Shown: one piece after another, positions 35,797-44,609 of the stretch | How positions within the stretch are numbered: the first letter of the stretch is position 1 | Layout: each line of letters starts with the position of its first letter | Assembly (NCBI RefSeq): GCF_004681125.1 | Contig: NZ_SIHO01000002.1 | Coordinates: 620,001-684,000 of the forward strand | Direction of reading: 5' to 3' | Origin: Glacieibacterium arshaanense | GTDB lineage: Bacteria; Pseudomonadota; Alphaproteobacteria; Sphingomonadales; Sphingomonadaceae | DNA length: 64,000 bases | Notes under the pieces: generated by a model | The model's database searches: none | Told to the model about the DNA's origin: nothing | What the model saw: the letters and a program-made list of their open reading frames with translations, nothing else | Made by a program: the position numbers and the translations under genes

Positions 35797-36345
35797 TTAT
35801 TGGGTGACCGGCGGCGGCGTCACGATGCGCGGATCGATCGTGATGTAATAGGCGGAACCGACGCCAGCGATGTCGGGAACAACGAAACCCAAAGAATAAT
35901 AATAGGCGTTGTCGTCGTCGAGGTTGTCATCGAGCACAATGTTATGCGGATCGGACTGGGTGAACGACATGCCGGCAATCGTTATCTTCGGTGCCCCCGG
36001 GGCCTCGCTTGCCGTGAACCAGCCATAGCCGACGTTGTCCCCAGGCCCATTCCCCGAGCCCTCGGTGGCCGTAGCCCAGCGCACCGGATAGCTGTTGCCG
36101 TCGTTGCCCTGCACGGCACCGCAAATCCGGAAGGTGATATCGATGTTCTGCGTGTAGCCCGGAACCGATGGGAACTTGGCCGAGTCGATGTTGCCAGCTA
36201 CATCTATCAGGAGACCGGTTGGCGCGACGGAAGGTGTCGTGCTCACAAGGCTGAAACCTAAGGTGAGGCCCGGCGCGCCGACGCTTCCGTCCGCATTTTG
36301 ATGGCCACCGATTCCAACTTCGACTGTCATTGCTCTATCTGGCAT
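35797..36345 (-). CDS. Unknown protein, paralog 1 of a tandem pair
   Basis: 182 residues, no signal peptide or membrane helix; predominantly short beta-prone stretches with Gly, Asn, Asp and Thr. It is about half identical by eye to the gene at 36587. Shared blocks include GGHQNA near the N-terminus, NIDITFRI/NIDTTFRI, YPVRWATATE, NVGYGWFT.SEAPG, FTQSD and the C-terminal tail TIDPRIVTPPP. The two Asp-rich blocks DDNLDDDNAYYYS could bind Ca2+, but that is a guess. I do not recognise the family. Base composition is lower in G+C than the neighbouring genes. Convergent with the TIR gene. Confidence 0.7.
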   Translation of the reverse strand: MPDRAMTVEVGIGGHQNADGSVGAPGLTLGFSLVSTTPSVAPTGLLIDVAGNIDSAKFPSVPGYTQNIDITFRICGAVQGNDGNSYPVRWATATEGSGNGPGDNVGYGWFTASEAPGAPKITIAGMSFTQSDPHNIVLDDNLDDDNAYYYSLGFVVPDIAGVGSAYYITIDPRIVTPPPVTQ

Positions 36346-36477
36346 TGCTGCCTCCTGTAGTTGCCCTCCCCCCGTTCGGACGTTGCCTCAGGCGTGGAGG
36401 GCGGCCTCGCCTGCGACAGGTTCGCAGCATAGCATGAATTGTCACGCGACCTGCTGATATTCCGCGCGCTTCGGATT

Positions 36478-36530
36478 AGGTGAAGCGCCCGATGACGGTG
36501 CCGCCGTGGGCGGTGATGACGACGTGCGGG
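36478..36530 (-). pseudogene. Remnant of a GNAT gene 3' end
   Basis: On the minus strand the sequence reads PPHVVITAHGGTVIGRFT then a stop, matching the C-terminal region of the GNAT gene nearby (PSHAVIIANGGTVVDRFN). Only about 18 codons survive and there is no start. Its upstream edge is exactly the border of the duplicated paralog segment (36531). Confidence 0.6.
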
Positions 36531-36586
36531 GGCTGATTGCCGGCCGGAGTCGGCGGCCGGCCAGGCGCATTGCTGTGCGGATTTGC

Positions 36587-37135
36587 CTATTGCCCGATCG
36601 GTGGCGGCGTGACGATGCGCGGATCGATAGTGACGTAGGTGACAGATCCGGGACCCATAATATCCAGCACGACAAAGCCCAGCGAATAGCAATAGGGGGC
36701 ACCATCCTCCAGATTGTCATCGAGCGTGATGTGCGTTGAATCGCTCTGCGTAAACCACATGTCGGCAATTGCTTTTTTCGGCGACCCCGGGGCCTCGCTG
36801 TCAGTGAACCATCCATAGCCTACATTGGCATTGGGGCCCGAGCCCGAACACTCGGTCGCTGTCGCCCAACGCACAGGATAAAGCGCGCCATCATTGCCAA
36901 GCACCGCGCCAGCAATGCGAAATGTCGTGTCGATGTTGGGACCATAGCCGTCGACGAACGGAAATTTCGTCGCATCAATGTTCCCATATTGATCAATGAT
37001 AGTTCCGGACGGGGTCACGGATGGTGTCGTGTCGATCAGCGAAAACCTATGGGTCACACCAGTCGCATCGACGGTGTAGTTTGCATTTTGGTGACCGCTG
37101 ATTTCAACCAAAACATTCATGGACCTGTCTGTCAT
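36587..37135 (-). CDS. Unknown protein, paralog 2 of a tandem pair
   Basis: 182 residues starting MTDRSMNVLVEISGHQNAN. It aligns with the gene at 35797 over its entire length, including SGHQNAN, NIDATKFP, YPVRWATATE, NVGYGWFTDSEAPG and YVTIDPRIVTPPP. No signal peptide or hydrophobic helix. Cys residues appear in ECSGSG and PYCYS that paralog 1 lacks. The start is put at ATG 37135 because paralog 1 begins in the equivalent place; an upstream ATG adds ten residues. Preceded by an AT-rich stretch (about 37195-37290), which is the likely promoter. Function unknown; I cannot assign a family. Confidence 0.7.
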   Translation of the reverse strand: MTDRSMNVLVEISGHQNANYTVDATGVTHRFSLIDTTPSVTPSGTIIDQYGNIDATKFPFVDGYGPNIDTTFRIAGAVLGNDGALYPVRWATATECSGSGPNANVGYGWFTDSEAPGSPKKAIADMWFTQSDSTHITLDDNLEDGAPYCYSLGFVVLDIMGPGSVTYVTIDPRIVTPPPIGQ

Positions 37136-37194
37136 CGCTTCCCCCCTGTCATGTGCGCGCCCCACCTAAACAGTTATAGTCGGATCATTGCACG

Positions 37195-37290
37195 ATCCAC
37201 TTTGTGAAAAACGGAAATAATAACATATACAATACTACAATGTAACAAGATGGTTGTGGGATTGAATGGAAATTTTTTGCGCGGATTGCC
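37195..37290 (-). promoter_or_regulatory. AT-rich island upstream of paralog 2
   Basis: Markedly AT-rich compared with its surroundings (for example AAATAATAACATATACAAT). On the minus strand TTGTTA and TGTTAT are about 17 bases apart, a possible but weak -35/-10 pair. The right part encodes the last residues of the GNAT gene. Confidence 0.4.
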
Positions 37291-37876
37291 GAGGCGCTGA
37301 CGCCTTAAGCATAATCCGGAAACGCAAAGTCTCGGCGCCGCCAATCGTTTCGGGCTTGTTGAAGCGGTCGACGACTGTGCCGCCATTGGCGATGATGACA
37401 GCGTGCGACGGCAAATTGTCGGCCTCGGCGGTGAGGTCGACGTGCGCGAGGCCGAGGTCGCGGGCCTCCTCCAGCATAAGCGCCAGTGCCCGCGTCGCAT
37501 GGCCGCGGCGCCGCTGCCAAGGCACGACGGCGTAGCCGATATGGCCCGGCACCCAATCGGGAAGCGTCGAGCCACCCGGCCGCCAGCGAAACCCGATCGA
37601 CCCGCAGAAATTACCGGTATCGTCGATGATCCAGCGCACATAGCCCGGCAGCCGCGGCCGCGTGCTGCCATCGGGCAGCGTGATCGGTGCGCCGCGGGCA
37701 TCCGGGTCGTGAAGGCTGCCGAGGAAGGCGTCGCTGTCAGCGGCAATTGCGGCGAGATGCTCGCGTGTTGTCACCAGCCCGCGGACATTGTCTGGGGACC
37801 AGTCGCGGCGCAGTGCTGCGACATAGGCAGCCAGCAGCGCCGCTTCGGGGCGGGCGAGACGCGTTGTCACCGGCAT
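37235..37876 (-). CDS. GNAT family N-acetyltransferase
   Basis: 213-residue acetyltransferase using acetyl-CoA. The AcCoA-binding loop is VPWQRRRGHATRAL, preceded by the strand HIGYAVV; strand/helix AHVDLTAEADNLPSHAVIIANGGTVVDRF closes the fold. The substrate is not clear; similarity is to small GNATs that modify unspecified metabolites. ATG 37876 overlaps the P450 stop by one base, so it is translationally coupled to the P450 operon. The last 20 or so residues (from ASAPRQSAQ) come from AT-rich DNA and extend past the usual fold end, which may reflect rearrangement at the 3' edge. Confidence 0.8.
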   Translation of the reverse strand: MPVTTRLARPEAALLAAYVAALRRDWSPDNVRGLVTTREHLAAIAADSDAFLGSLHDPDARGAPITLPDGSTRPRLPGYVRWIIDDTGNFCGSIGFRWRPGGSTLPDWVPGHIGYAVVPWQRRRGHATRALALMLEEARDLGLAHVDLTAEADNLPSHAVIIANGGTVVDRFNKPETIGGAETLRFRIMLKASAPRQSAQKISIQSHNHLVTL

Positions 37877-39096
37877 CAGCCGCGCGTCAGCGTCACCGGC
37901 AGCCGCATATAGCCGTGGACGAAGCTCTGCGCCGCGAGTTCGGGTTCGCCGGTGATGTGCGCGGTCATGCGGCGGGCCACCATTTCCTCGATCAAAATCT
38001 GGATCTGGATTTCGGCGAGCCGGGCGCCGACGCAGCGGTGGACGCCGAAGCCGAACGACAGGTGCCGGCGGGCGTTGGCGCGGGTGATGTCGAACGCCTC
38101 CGCATCGGGGAAAACCGCTTCGTCGCGGTTGGCGGAGATGTACCACATCAGCACCTTGTCGCCGGCGCGGATGGTCTGGCCGCCGACTTGCGTTTCGGTC
38201 AGGCAGGTGCGGCGCATATGCGCGAGCGGGGTCTGCCAGCGGATGATTTCGGGGGCGGCCGCGGCGGCTTTCGCGGGGTCGGCGAGCAGTGCCGCCCATT
38301 GTTCGGGGTAGCGGTTGAACGCCACCACCGCGCCTGACATCGAGTTGCGCGTCGTGTCATTGCCGCCGACGATGAGCAGGATCAAATTGCCGGTGCGTTC
38401 GGCGAAGTCCATATTCCCCATCGCGTCCGAATGCGCCATCATCGAAATCAGGTCGCCCGACGGTGGCAAGGCTTTGCGCTCGGCAAACAGCCGGTCGAAA
38501 TAGTGCGTCATGTCGGCCAGATGGCCGTTACGTATGGCGTTCGCCGCGGGCTCGAACGTCGAGGCGATGTCGCCGCCGACGTCGGACCAGAAGGTCAGCT
38601 TGCGGCGGTCTTCCCAGGGGAAGTCGAACAGGATCGCCAGCATCTGCGTGGTGAGCTCGACCGAGACCTTGTCGACCCAGTCGAATTCCTCGCCAATGGG
38701 CAACGTATCGAGCAGCTCGCCGGTGCGCTGGCGGATGGCACCGGCCATGCGCGCGATTTCACCCGGGCCGAACGCCGGCGACACGACGCGGCGCTGGTCG
38801 GTATGCTTGGGGCGGTCCATCGCGATGAAATTGGCGTCGGGCAGGTCGGCGACGGTGATGCCGCCATGCTCGTAGCTCGACGAGAAGATGTCGGGATGTG
38901 CCTCGACGGTCTGGATGTCGGCGTGGCGGGTGATCGACCAATAGGGCCCGAACGGGCTTTCGGGGCAGTAGTTGACCGGCGCTTCGGCGCGCATCTTGTC
39001 GAACACCGGCCGCCAGCTGTCGGTGGCGTAGAGGTTGGGGTCGGTAACGTCTGCGCCAAGCGGAACGCCGGCGGGCGCGCGGGTCTGGGTGGCCAT
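37876..39096 (-). CDS. Cytochrome P450, CYP153-like (second in operon)
   Basis: 406-residue soluble bacterial P450. Heme-ligand loop FGFGVHRCVG with Cys355; ExxR helix EIIR at 283-286; I-helix GGNDTTRNSMSG at 244-255. This I-helix and the N-terminal SPFGPYWSITRHADI strongly resemble the CYP153 family, which hydroxylates the terminal carbon of alkanes and alkyl chains. It needs a ferredoxin and reductase; neither is in the window. It follows the first P450 gene by 34 bases and overlaps the GNAT start by one base. Assignment to CYP153 is from motif memory, not a search. Confidence 0.88.
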   Translation of the reverse strand: MATQTRAPAGVPLGADVTDPNLYATDSWRPVFDKMRAEAPVNYCPESPFGPYWSITRHADIQTVEAHPDIFSSSYEHGGITVADLPDANFIAMDRPKHTDQRRVVSPAFGPGEIARMAGAIRQRTGELLDTLPIGEEFDWVDKVSVELTTQMLAILFDFPWEDRRKLTFWSDVGGDIASTFEPAANAIRNGHLADMTHYFDRLFAERKALPPSGDLISMMAHSDAMGNMDFAERTGNLILLIVGGNDTTRNSMSGAVVAFNRYPEQWAALLADPAKAAAAAPEIIRWQTPLAHMRRTCLTETQVGGQTIRAGDKVLMWYISANRDEAVFPDAEAFDITRANARRHLSFGFGVHRCVGARLAEIQIQILIEEMVARRMTAHITGEPELAAQSFVHGYMRLPVTLTRG

Positions 39097-39130
39097 GGTC
39101 TAGGCTCCGGTAAGCGGTGGCAGTAGTGGG

Positions 39131-40375
39131 TTAGTTGCGGTCGATCACCACCGGCATCGATTTGAAGCCGTGCACGAAGCACTGCGCGACGCGTTCGGGG
39201 GTGCCGGTCATGCGCACCGTCATGCCGCGCTTGATCATTTCCTCGAACAAGATCTGCAGTTGCAGCTCTGCGAGCCGGGCACCGACGCAGCGGTGAACGC
39301 CGAAGCCGAACGACATGTGGCGACGGGCGTTGGCGCGGCTGACGTCGAACTTTTCGGCGTCGGGGAAGACGCTCTCGTCGCGGTTGGCGGCGATGTACCA
39401 CATGATGATCTTGTCGCCCTTGGCGATCTTGTGACCCTCGAACTCGGTGTCCTGCGTCGCGGTGCGGCGCATGTGCGCCAGCGGCGTCTGCCAGCGGATG
39501 ACTTCGGACGCGGCGTTGGGGATCAGCGACGGGTCGGCGGCCAGCTTCGCCCATTGGTCGGGATAGAGGTTGAACGCCTCGATGGCGCCCGACATGGAAT
39601 TGCGCGTCGTGTCATTGCCGCCGACGACGAGCAGGATGATATTACCGGTGCGTTCCTGGAACGGCATGTCGCCCATGGCTTCCGAATGCGCCATCATCGA
39701 AATCAGGTCGCCGCTCGGCGGCAGCGCCTTGCGTTCGGCAAACAGCCGGTCGAAATAGTTGGTCATGTCGATCAGGTGCTGCTGGCGGATGTCCTTGGTC
39801 GCCGGGTTGATCGCCGCTTCGATATCGCCGCCCCAGTCGCTCCACATCGTCAGCAGCCGGCGGTCTTCCCACGGGAAGTCGAACAGGATGGCGAGCATCT
39901 GCGTGGTGAGTTCGATCGACACCTTGTCGACCCAGTCGAATTCTTCGCCGACCGGCAGCGTATCGAGCAACTCGCTGGTGCGCTGGCGGATCGACACGCC
40001 CATGCGGGCGATTTCGCTCGGGCCGAACGCCGGGCTGACGGTGCGGCGCTGCTCGCCGTGGCGCGGGCGGTCCATTGCGATGAACTGCGGCAGGGCGAAT
40101 TCACCGACCAGATCGGGAATGGTGATGCCGCCGTGTTCGTAGCTCGACGAATAGACGTCGGGATGCGCTTCGATAGCCTGGATGTCGGCGTGGCGGGAGA
40201 TCGACCAATAGGGGCCGAACGGGCTGTCGGCACAATAATGTACCGGCGCCTCGGCGAGCAGCCGCGCAAATACCGGCCGCCAGCGGTCCTGACTGTAAAG
40301 CGTCGGGTCGCTGACATCGAGTACCGCGAGCGGTGTATCGACGGAATTGTCGTGCGGTTTAAGCTGCGTGGCCAT
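39131..40375 (-). CDS. Cytochrome P450, CYP153-like (first in operon)
   Basis: 414-residue P450, clear paralog of the one downstream. Heme loop FGFGVHRCVG with Cys363, ExxR in EVIR, I-helix GGNDTTRNSMSG. N-terminal DPTLYSQDRWRPVFARLLAEAPVHYC is characteristic of CYP153 proteins. The start is placed at ATG 40375 (MATQLKPH) with GGGAG nine bases upstream; a longer in-frame version is without RBS. The two enzymes differ mainly in the F-G and B-C regions, so they may take different substrates. Divergent from the DUF1330 gene, 85 bases between starts. Confidence 0.88.
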   Translation of the reverse strand: MATQLKPHDNSVDTPLAVLDVSDPTLYSQDRWRPVFARLLAEAPVHYCADSPFGPYWSISRHADIQAIEAHPDVYSSSYEHGGITIPDLVGEFALPQFIAMDRPRHGEQRRTVSPAFGPSEIARMGVSIRQRTSELLDTLPVGEEFDWVDKVSIELTTQMLAILFDFPWEDRRLLTMWSDWGGDIEAAINPATKDIRQQHLIDMTNYFDRLFAERKALPPSGDLISMMAHSEAMGDMPFQERTGNIILLVVGGNDTTRNSMSGAIEAFNLYPDQWAKLAADPSLIPNAASEVIRWQTPLAHMRRTATQDTEFEGHKIAKGDKIIMWYIAANRDESVFPDAEKFDVSRANARRHMSFGFGVHRCVGARLAELQLQILFEEMIKRGMTVRMTGTPERVAQCFVHGFKSMPVVIDRN

Positions 40376-40460
40376 GTGCGGATCTCCCAAGGTGCCGGGG
40401 TTTTCCCCTTGGCATGTGGCATGATACGCACTGCACGCCATTTGCATAGGGGAGAATCAG

Positions 40461-40898
40461 ATGACCAAATTCACCGGCGAGCGCGGCGACCGCAGCATCG
40501 ACCCGACCGCTGATCAAGTGCGGAACTTGCGCGACAATGGCCCCGAAGGCCCGGTGGTGATGCTCAACCTGCTCAAGTTCCGCGACCTCGCGCAATATCC
40601 GCCCGAGGCGGGCGAACCGCCGTGCAGCGGGGCTGCGGCGTATGCGCGCTACCAGACGGCGTTTTCGGAGGCGCTCAAGCCTCTGACGCAGGCCGAAATT
40701 CTCTACGATGGCCCGGTCAACAACATCGTCATCGGCATGGCGGGCAGCATCGAAACCGACTGGGACAAAGTGCTGCTGGTGCGCTATCCGAGCCGCGGCC
40801 ACTTCCTCGGCATGATGGCCGACGCCGAATATCGCAAGTCGCTGGTGCACCGCTATGCCGGGCTGGAGCGGACGGTTTTGTTGCAGTGCGCGGGTTGA
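40461..40898 (+). CDS. DUF1330 family protein
   Basis: 145-residue protein of the dimeric alpha/beta ferredoxin-like fold class. The segment GPVVMLNLLKFRD and the later LLVRYPSRGHFLGMMADAEYRKSLVHRYAGLERTVLLQC match the DUF1330 pattern (usually dimeric barrel). RBS AGGGGAG precedes the ATG. The family has no established reaction; the divergent P450 operon suggests, but does not show, a linked role. Confidence 0.78.
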   Translation: MTKFTGERGDRSIDPTADQVRNLRDNGPEGPVVMLNLLKFRDLAQYPPEAGEPPCSGAAAYARYQTAFSEALKPLTQAEILYDGPVNNIVIGMAGSIETDWDKVLLVRYPSRGHFLGMMADAEYRKSLVHRYAGLERTVLLQCAG

Positions 40899-41008
40899 AC
40901 TAGCTGCTATGCGACGATGAACGGTTGCACACACGCGCCGAATGCCTAAAACGGCGCGCAACGAGTCCCACCTGCTCAACACGTCCAGTTAGAATGAGGA
41001 GCCGCCAA

Positions 41009-41413
41009 GTGGCAGCCAACCGTCCCACTGCTCGACCGATTTCACCGCATCTGTCGGTGTTCAAATGGCGCTTCACGATGGCGGTGTCGATCATCCACCG
41101 TGCCACCGGCACGGCGCTGGCATTCGGCGGCGGCGTGCTGTTCCTGTGGTGGCTGCTCGCTGCCGCCAGCGGGCCGGATGCTTATGCAGTCTTCTACAGC
41201 GTGGCGCGCGGGCCGATCGGGATTCTCGTCGGTGTCGGGCTGAGCTGGGTGTTCTTCCAGCATCTGCTGTCGGGACTGCGGCATCTGTATATGGACACCG
41301 GCGCCGGCTACGGCCTCGCCGAAGCGCGCAGCAGCGCGGTCGCGGTGTTTGCAGGTGCAGTGCTGCTGACGGTGCTGCTGTGGGTCGCCATTCTTTCGAC
41401 CAAGGGACTTTGA
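41009..41413 (+). CDS. sdhC: Succinate dehydrogenase cytochrome b556 subunit
   Basis: 134-residue membrane anchor of complex II. RPISPHLSVFKWRFTMAVSIIHRATG is the conserved N-terminus, including the quinone-site Ser and Arg; the heme-ligand His is in FFQHLLSGLRHLYMDTGAG. Three transmembrane helices. The start is GTG 41009, seven bases after GAGGAG; an ATG at 40994 would add five residues and lies upstream of that RBS. First gene of sdhCDAB, followed by sdhD after 3 bases. Confidence 0.94.
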   Translation: MAANRPTARPISPHLSVFKWRFTMAVSIIHRATGTALAFGGGVLFLWWLLAAASGPDAYAVFYSVARGPIGILVGVGLSWVFFQHLLSGLRHLYMDTGAGYGLAEARSSAVAVFAGAVLLTVLLWVAILSTKGL

Positions 41414-41416
41414 GCC

Positions 41417-41797
41417 ATGGGTAACGGAACCGAACTCGGCCGCGTTCGCGGTCTGGGCAGCGCCAAGTCGGGCGTGCATCACTGGTGGATGCAGCGCGTA
41501 ACGGCTGTCGCCAATGTCGCGCTGCTGCTGTGGTTCGTCATCAGCCTGGTCCGGCTGCCGGGGCTCGACCATGCGTCGGTGCTGCTGTGGCTGCGGCAAC
41601 CTGTCGCTGCGGTGCCAATGCTGCTGCTCATTGCCAGCGTATTCTGGCACCTGCGTCTCGGCTTCCAGGTATTCATCGAGGATTATGTCCATGATGAAGG
41701 CGCGAAGCTGCTGGCGTTGCTGGCACTCAATTTCTATGCGCTTGCGGGCGCCGCGGCAGGCGTTTTTGCCGTGCTCAAGATTGCTCTAGGGGCATAA
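41417..41797 (+). CDS. sdhD: Succinate dehydrogenase hydrophobic membrane anchor subunit
   Basis: 126-residue anchor with three hydrophobic helices. The conserved region GVHHWWMQRVTAVANVALLLWF and VFWHLRLGFQVFIEDYVHDEG contains the heme-ligand His and the Tyr/Asp of the quinone site. Lies 3 bases after sdhC and directly before sdhA. Completes the membrane part of complex II. Confidence 0.93.
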   Translation: MGNGTELGRVRGLGSAKSGVHHWWMQRVTAVANVALLLWFVISLVRLPGLDHASVLLWLRQPVAAVPMLLLIASVFWHLRLGFQVFIEDYVHDEGAKLLALLALNFYALAGAAAGVFAVLKIALGA

Positions 41798-41800
41798 GAC

Positions 41801-43588
41801 ATGACCGAAGCTTACAAGATTATCGATCACGTCTATGACGCCGTCGTCGTCGGCGCCGGTGGCTCGGGCCTGCGGGCCGCGATGGGCATTGCTGAAACCG
41901 GCCTGAAGACCGCGTGCATCACCAAGGTGTTCCCGACGCGCTCGCACACCGTCGCCGCGCAGGGCGGCATCGCCGCGTCGCTCGGCAACATGGGCCCCGA
42001 CCATTGGACGTGGCACATGTACGACACCGTCAAGGGTTCCGACTGGCTCGGCGACCAGGACGCGATCGAGTATCTGTGCCGCGAAGCGCCGGCTGCGGTC
42101 TATGAACTCGAACATTACGGCGTGCCGTTCAGCCGCACCGACGAAGGCCGCATCTACCAGCGCGCGTTCGGCGGCATGACGCAGGATATGGGCAACGGCC
42201 CGCCGGCCCAGCGCACCTGCGCCGCTGCCGACCGCACCGGCCATGCGATGCTGCACGCGCTGTATCAACAGAGCCTGAAGTACTCGACCGACTTCTACAT
42301 CGAATATTTCGCCATCGACCTCATCATGGTGAACGGTGAATGCAAGGGCGTCATCGCCATCAACATGGAAGACGGCAGCATCCACCGCTTTCGCAGCCAC
42401 GCCACCGTGCTGGCGACCGGCGGCTATGGCCGCTGCTATTTCTCGGCGACATCGGCGCACACCAGCACCGGTGACGGCGGCGGCATGGCGGTGCGTGCCG
42501 GCATCGGCATGCAGGACATGGAATTCGTCCAGTTCCACCCGACGGGCATCTACGGCGCCGGCGTGCTGATCACCGAAGGCGCGCGCGGCGAGGGCGGTTA
42601 CCTGACCAACTCGACCGGCGAACGTTTCATGGAACGCTATGCACCGAGCGCCAAGGACCTCGCGTCGCGCGACGTCGTCAGCCGCTCGATGGCGATGGAA
42701 ATCCGCGAAGGCCGCGGTGTGGGTAGCGAGGGCGAATACATCAACCTCCACCTCAACCACATCGACCCCGCGGTGCTCCACGAACGCCTGCCGGGCATTT
42801 CGGAAACCGCGAAGATCTTCGCCGGCGTCGACGTGACGCGCGAGCCGATCCCGGTCACGCCGACGGTGCACTACAACATGGGCGGCATCCCGACGAACTA
42901 TCACGGCGAAGTCGTGACGCTGAAGGACGGCGATCCCGATGCCGTCGTGCCCGGGCTGTTCGCGGTCGGTGAAGCGGCGTGCGTTTCGGTGCACGGCGCC
43001 AACCGCCTCGGCTCGAACTCGCTGATCGATCTCGTGGTGTTCGGCCGTGCGACCGCGCACCGCATCGGCGCCATCCAGAAGGCCGGCGCCGCGCACGCAC
43101 CGCTGCCCAAGGACCATGCCGACTTCGCGCTCGGCCGCCTCGACGGCTTCCGCTTCTCGAGCGGTGCTTCGACGACGGCGTCGGTGCGCCTTGCGATGCA
43201 GAAGACGATGCAGGCCAACGCCGGCGTGTTCCGCACCGCCGAAGTGCTCGCCGAAGGCTGCGCCAAGATCGACGCGGTAGCCGCGCGCATGGGCGACATC
43301 GGCATCGCCGACCGCAGCCTGGTGTTCAACACCGACCTGATCGAAACGCTCGAACTCGACAACATGATCCCGCAGGCGGTGCTGACGATGCACGGCGCCT
43401 ACAACCGCCACGAAAGTCGCGGCGCGCACATGCACGAGGACTTCCCGAACCGCGACGACGAGAATTGGATGAAACACACCATCGCGTGGTTCGACAAGGG
43501 CAAGGTCGCGCTCGATACGCGGCCGGTGCACAGCTACACGCTGACCGACGAGATTGGCTACATCAAGCCCAAGGCGCGGGTTTACTGA
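41801..43588 (+). CDS. sdhA: Succinate dehydrogenase flavoprotein subunit
   Basis: 595-residue FAD-containing catalytic subunit that oxidises succinate to fumarate. FAD site [15 protein letters not shown]; the covalent FAD His is in [17 protein letters not shown]; the catalytic HPTGIYG and [10 protein letters not shown] follow; C-terminal region has the helical cap [18 protein letters not shown]. Length standard for SdhA. Separated from sdhD and sdhB by only a few bases. Confidence 0.97.
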   Translation: MTEAYKIIDHVYDAVVVGAGGSGLRAAMGIAETGLKTACITKVFPTRSHTVAAQGGIAASLGNMGPDHWTWHMYDTVKGSDWLGDQDAIEYLCREAPAAVYELEHYGVPFSRTDEGRIYQRAFGGMTQDMGNGPPAQRTCAAADRTGHAMLHALYQQSLKYSTDFYIEYFAIDLIMVNGECKGVIAINMEDGSIHRFRSHATVLATGGYGRCYFSATSAHTSTGDGGGMAVRAGIGMQDMEFVQFHPTGIYGAGVLITEGARGEGGYLTNSTGERFMERYAPSAKDLASRDVVSRSMAMEIREGRGVGSEGEYINLHLNHIDPAVLHERLPGISETAKIFAGVDVTREPIPVTPTVHYNMGGIPTNYHGEVVTLKDGDPDAVVPGLFAVGEAACVSVHGANRLGSNSLIDLVVFGRATAHRIGAIQKAGAAHAPLPKDHADFALGRLDGFRFSSGASTTASVRLAMQKTMQANAGVFRTAEVLAEGCAKIDAVAARMGDIGIADRSLVFNTDLIETLELDNMIPQAVLTMHGAYNRHESRGAHMHEDFPNRDDENWMKHTIAWFDKGKVALDTRPVHSYTLTDEIGYIKPKARVY

Positions 43589-43598
43589 GGAAAAGACG

Positions 43599-44384
43599 AT
43601 GGCAGAATTCTCTCTCCCCGCGAACAGCGTCATCTCTTCGAAGGGCAAGCGCTATCCGGCGCCGGCTGGCGCGAAGAACGTCCGGGCGTTCAAGATCTAC
43701 CGCTGGAACCCCGATGACGGTGCCAATCCGCGCTATGACACTTATGAGCTCGACCTCGACCAGACCGGCCCGATGGTTCTCGACGCGCTGATCAAGATCA
43801 AGGGCGAGATCGACCCGACGCTGACCTTCCGGCGCTCGTGCCGCGAGGGCATCTGCGGGTCATGCTCGATGAACATCGACGGCACCAACACGCTGGCCTG
43901 CACGCAGGCGATCGGCGACATCAAGGGCGAGGTGCAGATTACGCCGCTGCCGCACATGGAGGTCATCAAGGACCTGGTCCCCGACTTCAAGCATTTCTAC
44001 GCGCAATATGCCTCGATCAAGCCGTGGCTGCAGACCGTGACGCCGGCGCCTGCCAACGAGGAACGCCTGCAGTCGGTCGAAGACCGCGCCAAGCTCGACG
44101 GCATGTACGAGTGCATCCTGTGCGCCTGCTGCAGCACGTCGTGCCCGAGCTATTGGTGGAACAGCGACAAGTTCCTCGGACCTGCGGTGCTGCTGGCAGC
44201 CTACCGCTGGCTTGCCGACAGCCGCGATGAAATGACTGGCGAGCGGCTGGATGCGCTGGAAGATCCGTTCCGGCTGTATCGTTGCCATACGATCATGAAC
44301 TGCTCGAATGTGTGCCCGAAGGGGTTGAACCCGGCGCATGCGATTGCGGAAATTAAAAAGATGATGGTTGAGAGGGCTGTTTAG
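43599..44384 (+). CDS. sdhB: Succinate dehydrogenase iron-sulfur subunit
   Basis: 261-residue subunit carrying three Fe-S clusters. The [2Fe-2S] Cys are in [15 protein letters not shown]; the [4Fe-4S] and [3Fe-4S] Cys are in [12 protein letters not shown] and [20 protein letters not shown] 43599 follows the sdhA stop closely. Completes complex II and passes electrons from sdhA to quinone. Confidence 0.97.
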   Translation: MAEFSLPANSVISSKGKRYPAPAGAKNVRAFKIYRWNPDDGANPRYDTYELDLDQTGPMVLDALIKIKGEIDPTLTFRRSCREGICGSCSMNIDGTNTLACTQAIGDIKGEVQITPLPHMEVIKDLVPDFKHFYAQYASIKPWLQTVTPAPANEERLQSVEDRAKLDGMYECILCACCSTSCPSYWWNSDKFLGPAVLLAAYRWLADSRDEMTGERLDALEDPFRLYRCHTIMNCSNVCPKGLNPAHAIAEIKKMMVERAV

Positions 44385-44399
44385 CGGCTGCGCCCAAGA

Positions 44400-44512
44400 C
44401 GAAATTTGCTCTTCGCGAATTTCGGCTTGGAAGCTGACTCGCTACACAGCCCGGCCGGCGAGGCAGCGGGCACAAGCCCGCTGAACTCGGCCGACGGGCG
44501 GGCTTTGCCCGC
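44400..44512 (+). terminator. Hairpin series after sdhB
   Basis: Several stems between the convergent sdhB and phaZ genes: CGAAATT/AATTTCG (44400-44424), CAGCGGGC/GCCCGCTG (44464-44483) and GCGGGC/GCCCGC (44498-44512). No T-run. They probably end or stabilise both transcripts. Similar short-loop hairpin strings occur after phhB. Confidence 0.45.
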
Positions 44513-44609
44513 AATCTTCCTGCCTTGCTTACCTAAAGCGACTCAGCGGGCGCCGCCGCTCGTCGGCGTGGCTCTGCCACGACCGGGCGCGACGCTGCCG
44601 CGCAGGCAG

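Noticed and set aside
35741-36586. Integron cassette with attC at the paralog 3' ends
   Set aside because: The hairpins lack the GTTRRRY/RYYYAAC attC core and no integrase gene is in the window.
41786-43648. Antisense frame covering sdhA
   Set aside because: sdhA is unambiguous on the plus strand; the antisense product is a low-complexity shadow.
41009-44384. Novel complex beyond sdhCDAB
   Set aside because: All four subunits are complete, in standard order, with expected ligands. It is ordinary complex II.
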